NCBI GenBank assembly: GCA_002049455.2
Contig: KV918848.1
Coordinates: 1 to 64,000 of the forward strand
Source: Porphyra umbilicalis
Taxonomy: Eukaryota > Rhodophyta > Bangiophyceae > Bangiales > Bangiaceae
DNA: 64,000 nucleotides
Reading direction: 5' to 3'
How positions within the stretch are numbered: the stretch's first letter is position 1; the number at the start of each line of letters is the position of its first letter. This document shows, piece by piece, positions 63,886-64,000 of this stretch. The notes beneath the pieces were generated by a model. The model did not search any database, was not told the origin of the DNA, and saw nothing but the letters and a program-made list of their open reading frames with translations. Position numbers and translations under genes: made by a program.

Positions 63886-63957
63886 ACCACAATCCTATGG
63901 AAAACCTGCCAGAGTTGACTCTACCAATACCGTTGGTTTTATGGTAGCCTGGTGGGC
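63886..63957 (+). repeat. Single diverged copy of the 191-bp repeat's palindrome block
   Basis: ACCACAATCC.ATGGAAAACC and CTGCCAGAGTTGACTCT match the units at 55.8-56.8 kb almost base for base, followed by GGTTTTATGGTAGCCTGG in the same order and orientation. The right half of the palindrome is altered. It lies at the window edge and may begin a second array. Confidence 0.85.
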
Positions 63958-64000
63958 TACCAACATGATAACCTGCAGAATCAACCACCCCGCGTGGCTA

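Noticed and set aside
45600-64000. Polinton or other capsid-bearing element
   Set aside because: I see no capsid, packaging ATPase, polymerase or integrase motif; the Ulp1-like protease alone is not enough.

Overview
This window looks like nuclear DNA from a very GC-rich photosynthetic eukaryote, most likely an alga. Nuclear plant-type respiratory subunits (NDUFS5, COX5C), an FKBP isomerase with a twin-arginine lumen signal, a signal peptide peptidase with a transit-like leader, a PPR protein and a Golgi-type sulfotransferase point that way. Few short introns and long Ala/Gly/Pro tracts would suit a bangiophyte red alga, but that placement is inference and no rRNA or tRNA confirms it.

From 1 to about 45.6 kb is ordinary host sequence. 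In order it holds: a repeat-bearing stretch with no clear gene (1-3.4 kb); a PPR gene (+); a Bud22 ribosome-biogenesis gene (-); an ARM/HEAT-like protein (+); a 40-residue membrane microprotein (+); the mRNA-export helicase UAP56/Sub2 (-, three exons); a cyclopropane-fatty-acid-synthase-like methyltransferase (+); a two-helix membrane protein (+); a lumenal FKBP (-); an LRR protein with an N-myristoylation start (+); two inverted-repeat elements (26.5-27.5 kb); a long Ala-rich protein with an EDC4-like WD region (+); signal peptide peptidase (+); profilin (-); NDUFS5 (+); COX5C (-); a sulfotransferase (+); and a Sec14/CRAL-TRIO protein (-). I placed twelve introns by reading frame and family homology. 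Eleven begin GTACG and one GTGCG, a very uniform donor. Several host genes change frame exactly at long G or C runs, which looks like indel error or true homopolymer instability.

From about 45.6 kb to the end the character changes. There is a Fanzor (eukaryotic TnpB-like, RNA-guided nuclease) on the minus strand, with two zinc knuckles upstream of its RuvC domain. Three perfect hairpins lie immediately after its stop codon, where the guide-scaffold RNA of TnpB/Fanzor systems usually lies. Further on, the minus strand carries an LRR protein, a small basic protein, a Ulp1-like cysteine protease and a large ParB/DGQHR-like protein. Most have a TATA-like box about 140-175 bp before the ATG. Between them lie four 123-bp repeats each carrying TATAAAAG, five 191-bp repeats with an internal palindrome (a diverged copy recurs at the right edge), and a MITE with perfect 28-bp inverted repeats. 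I read this as a large Fanzor-bearing mobile or acquired island whose right end lies outside the window. No capsid, polymerase or recombinase gene is visible in it.
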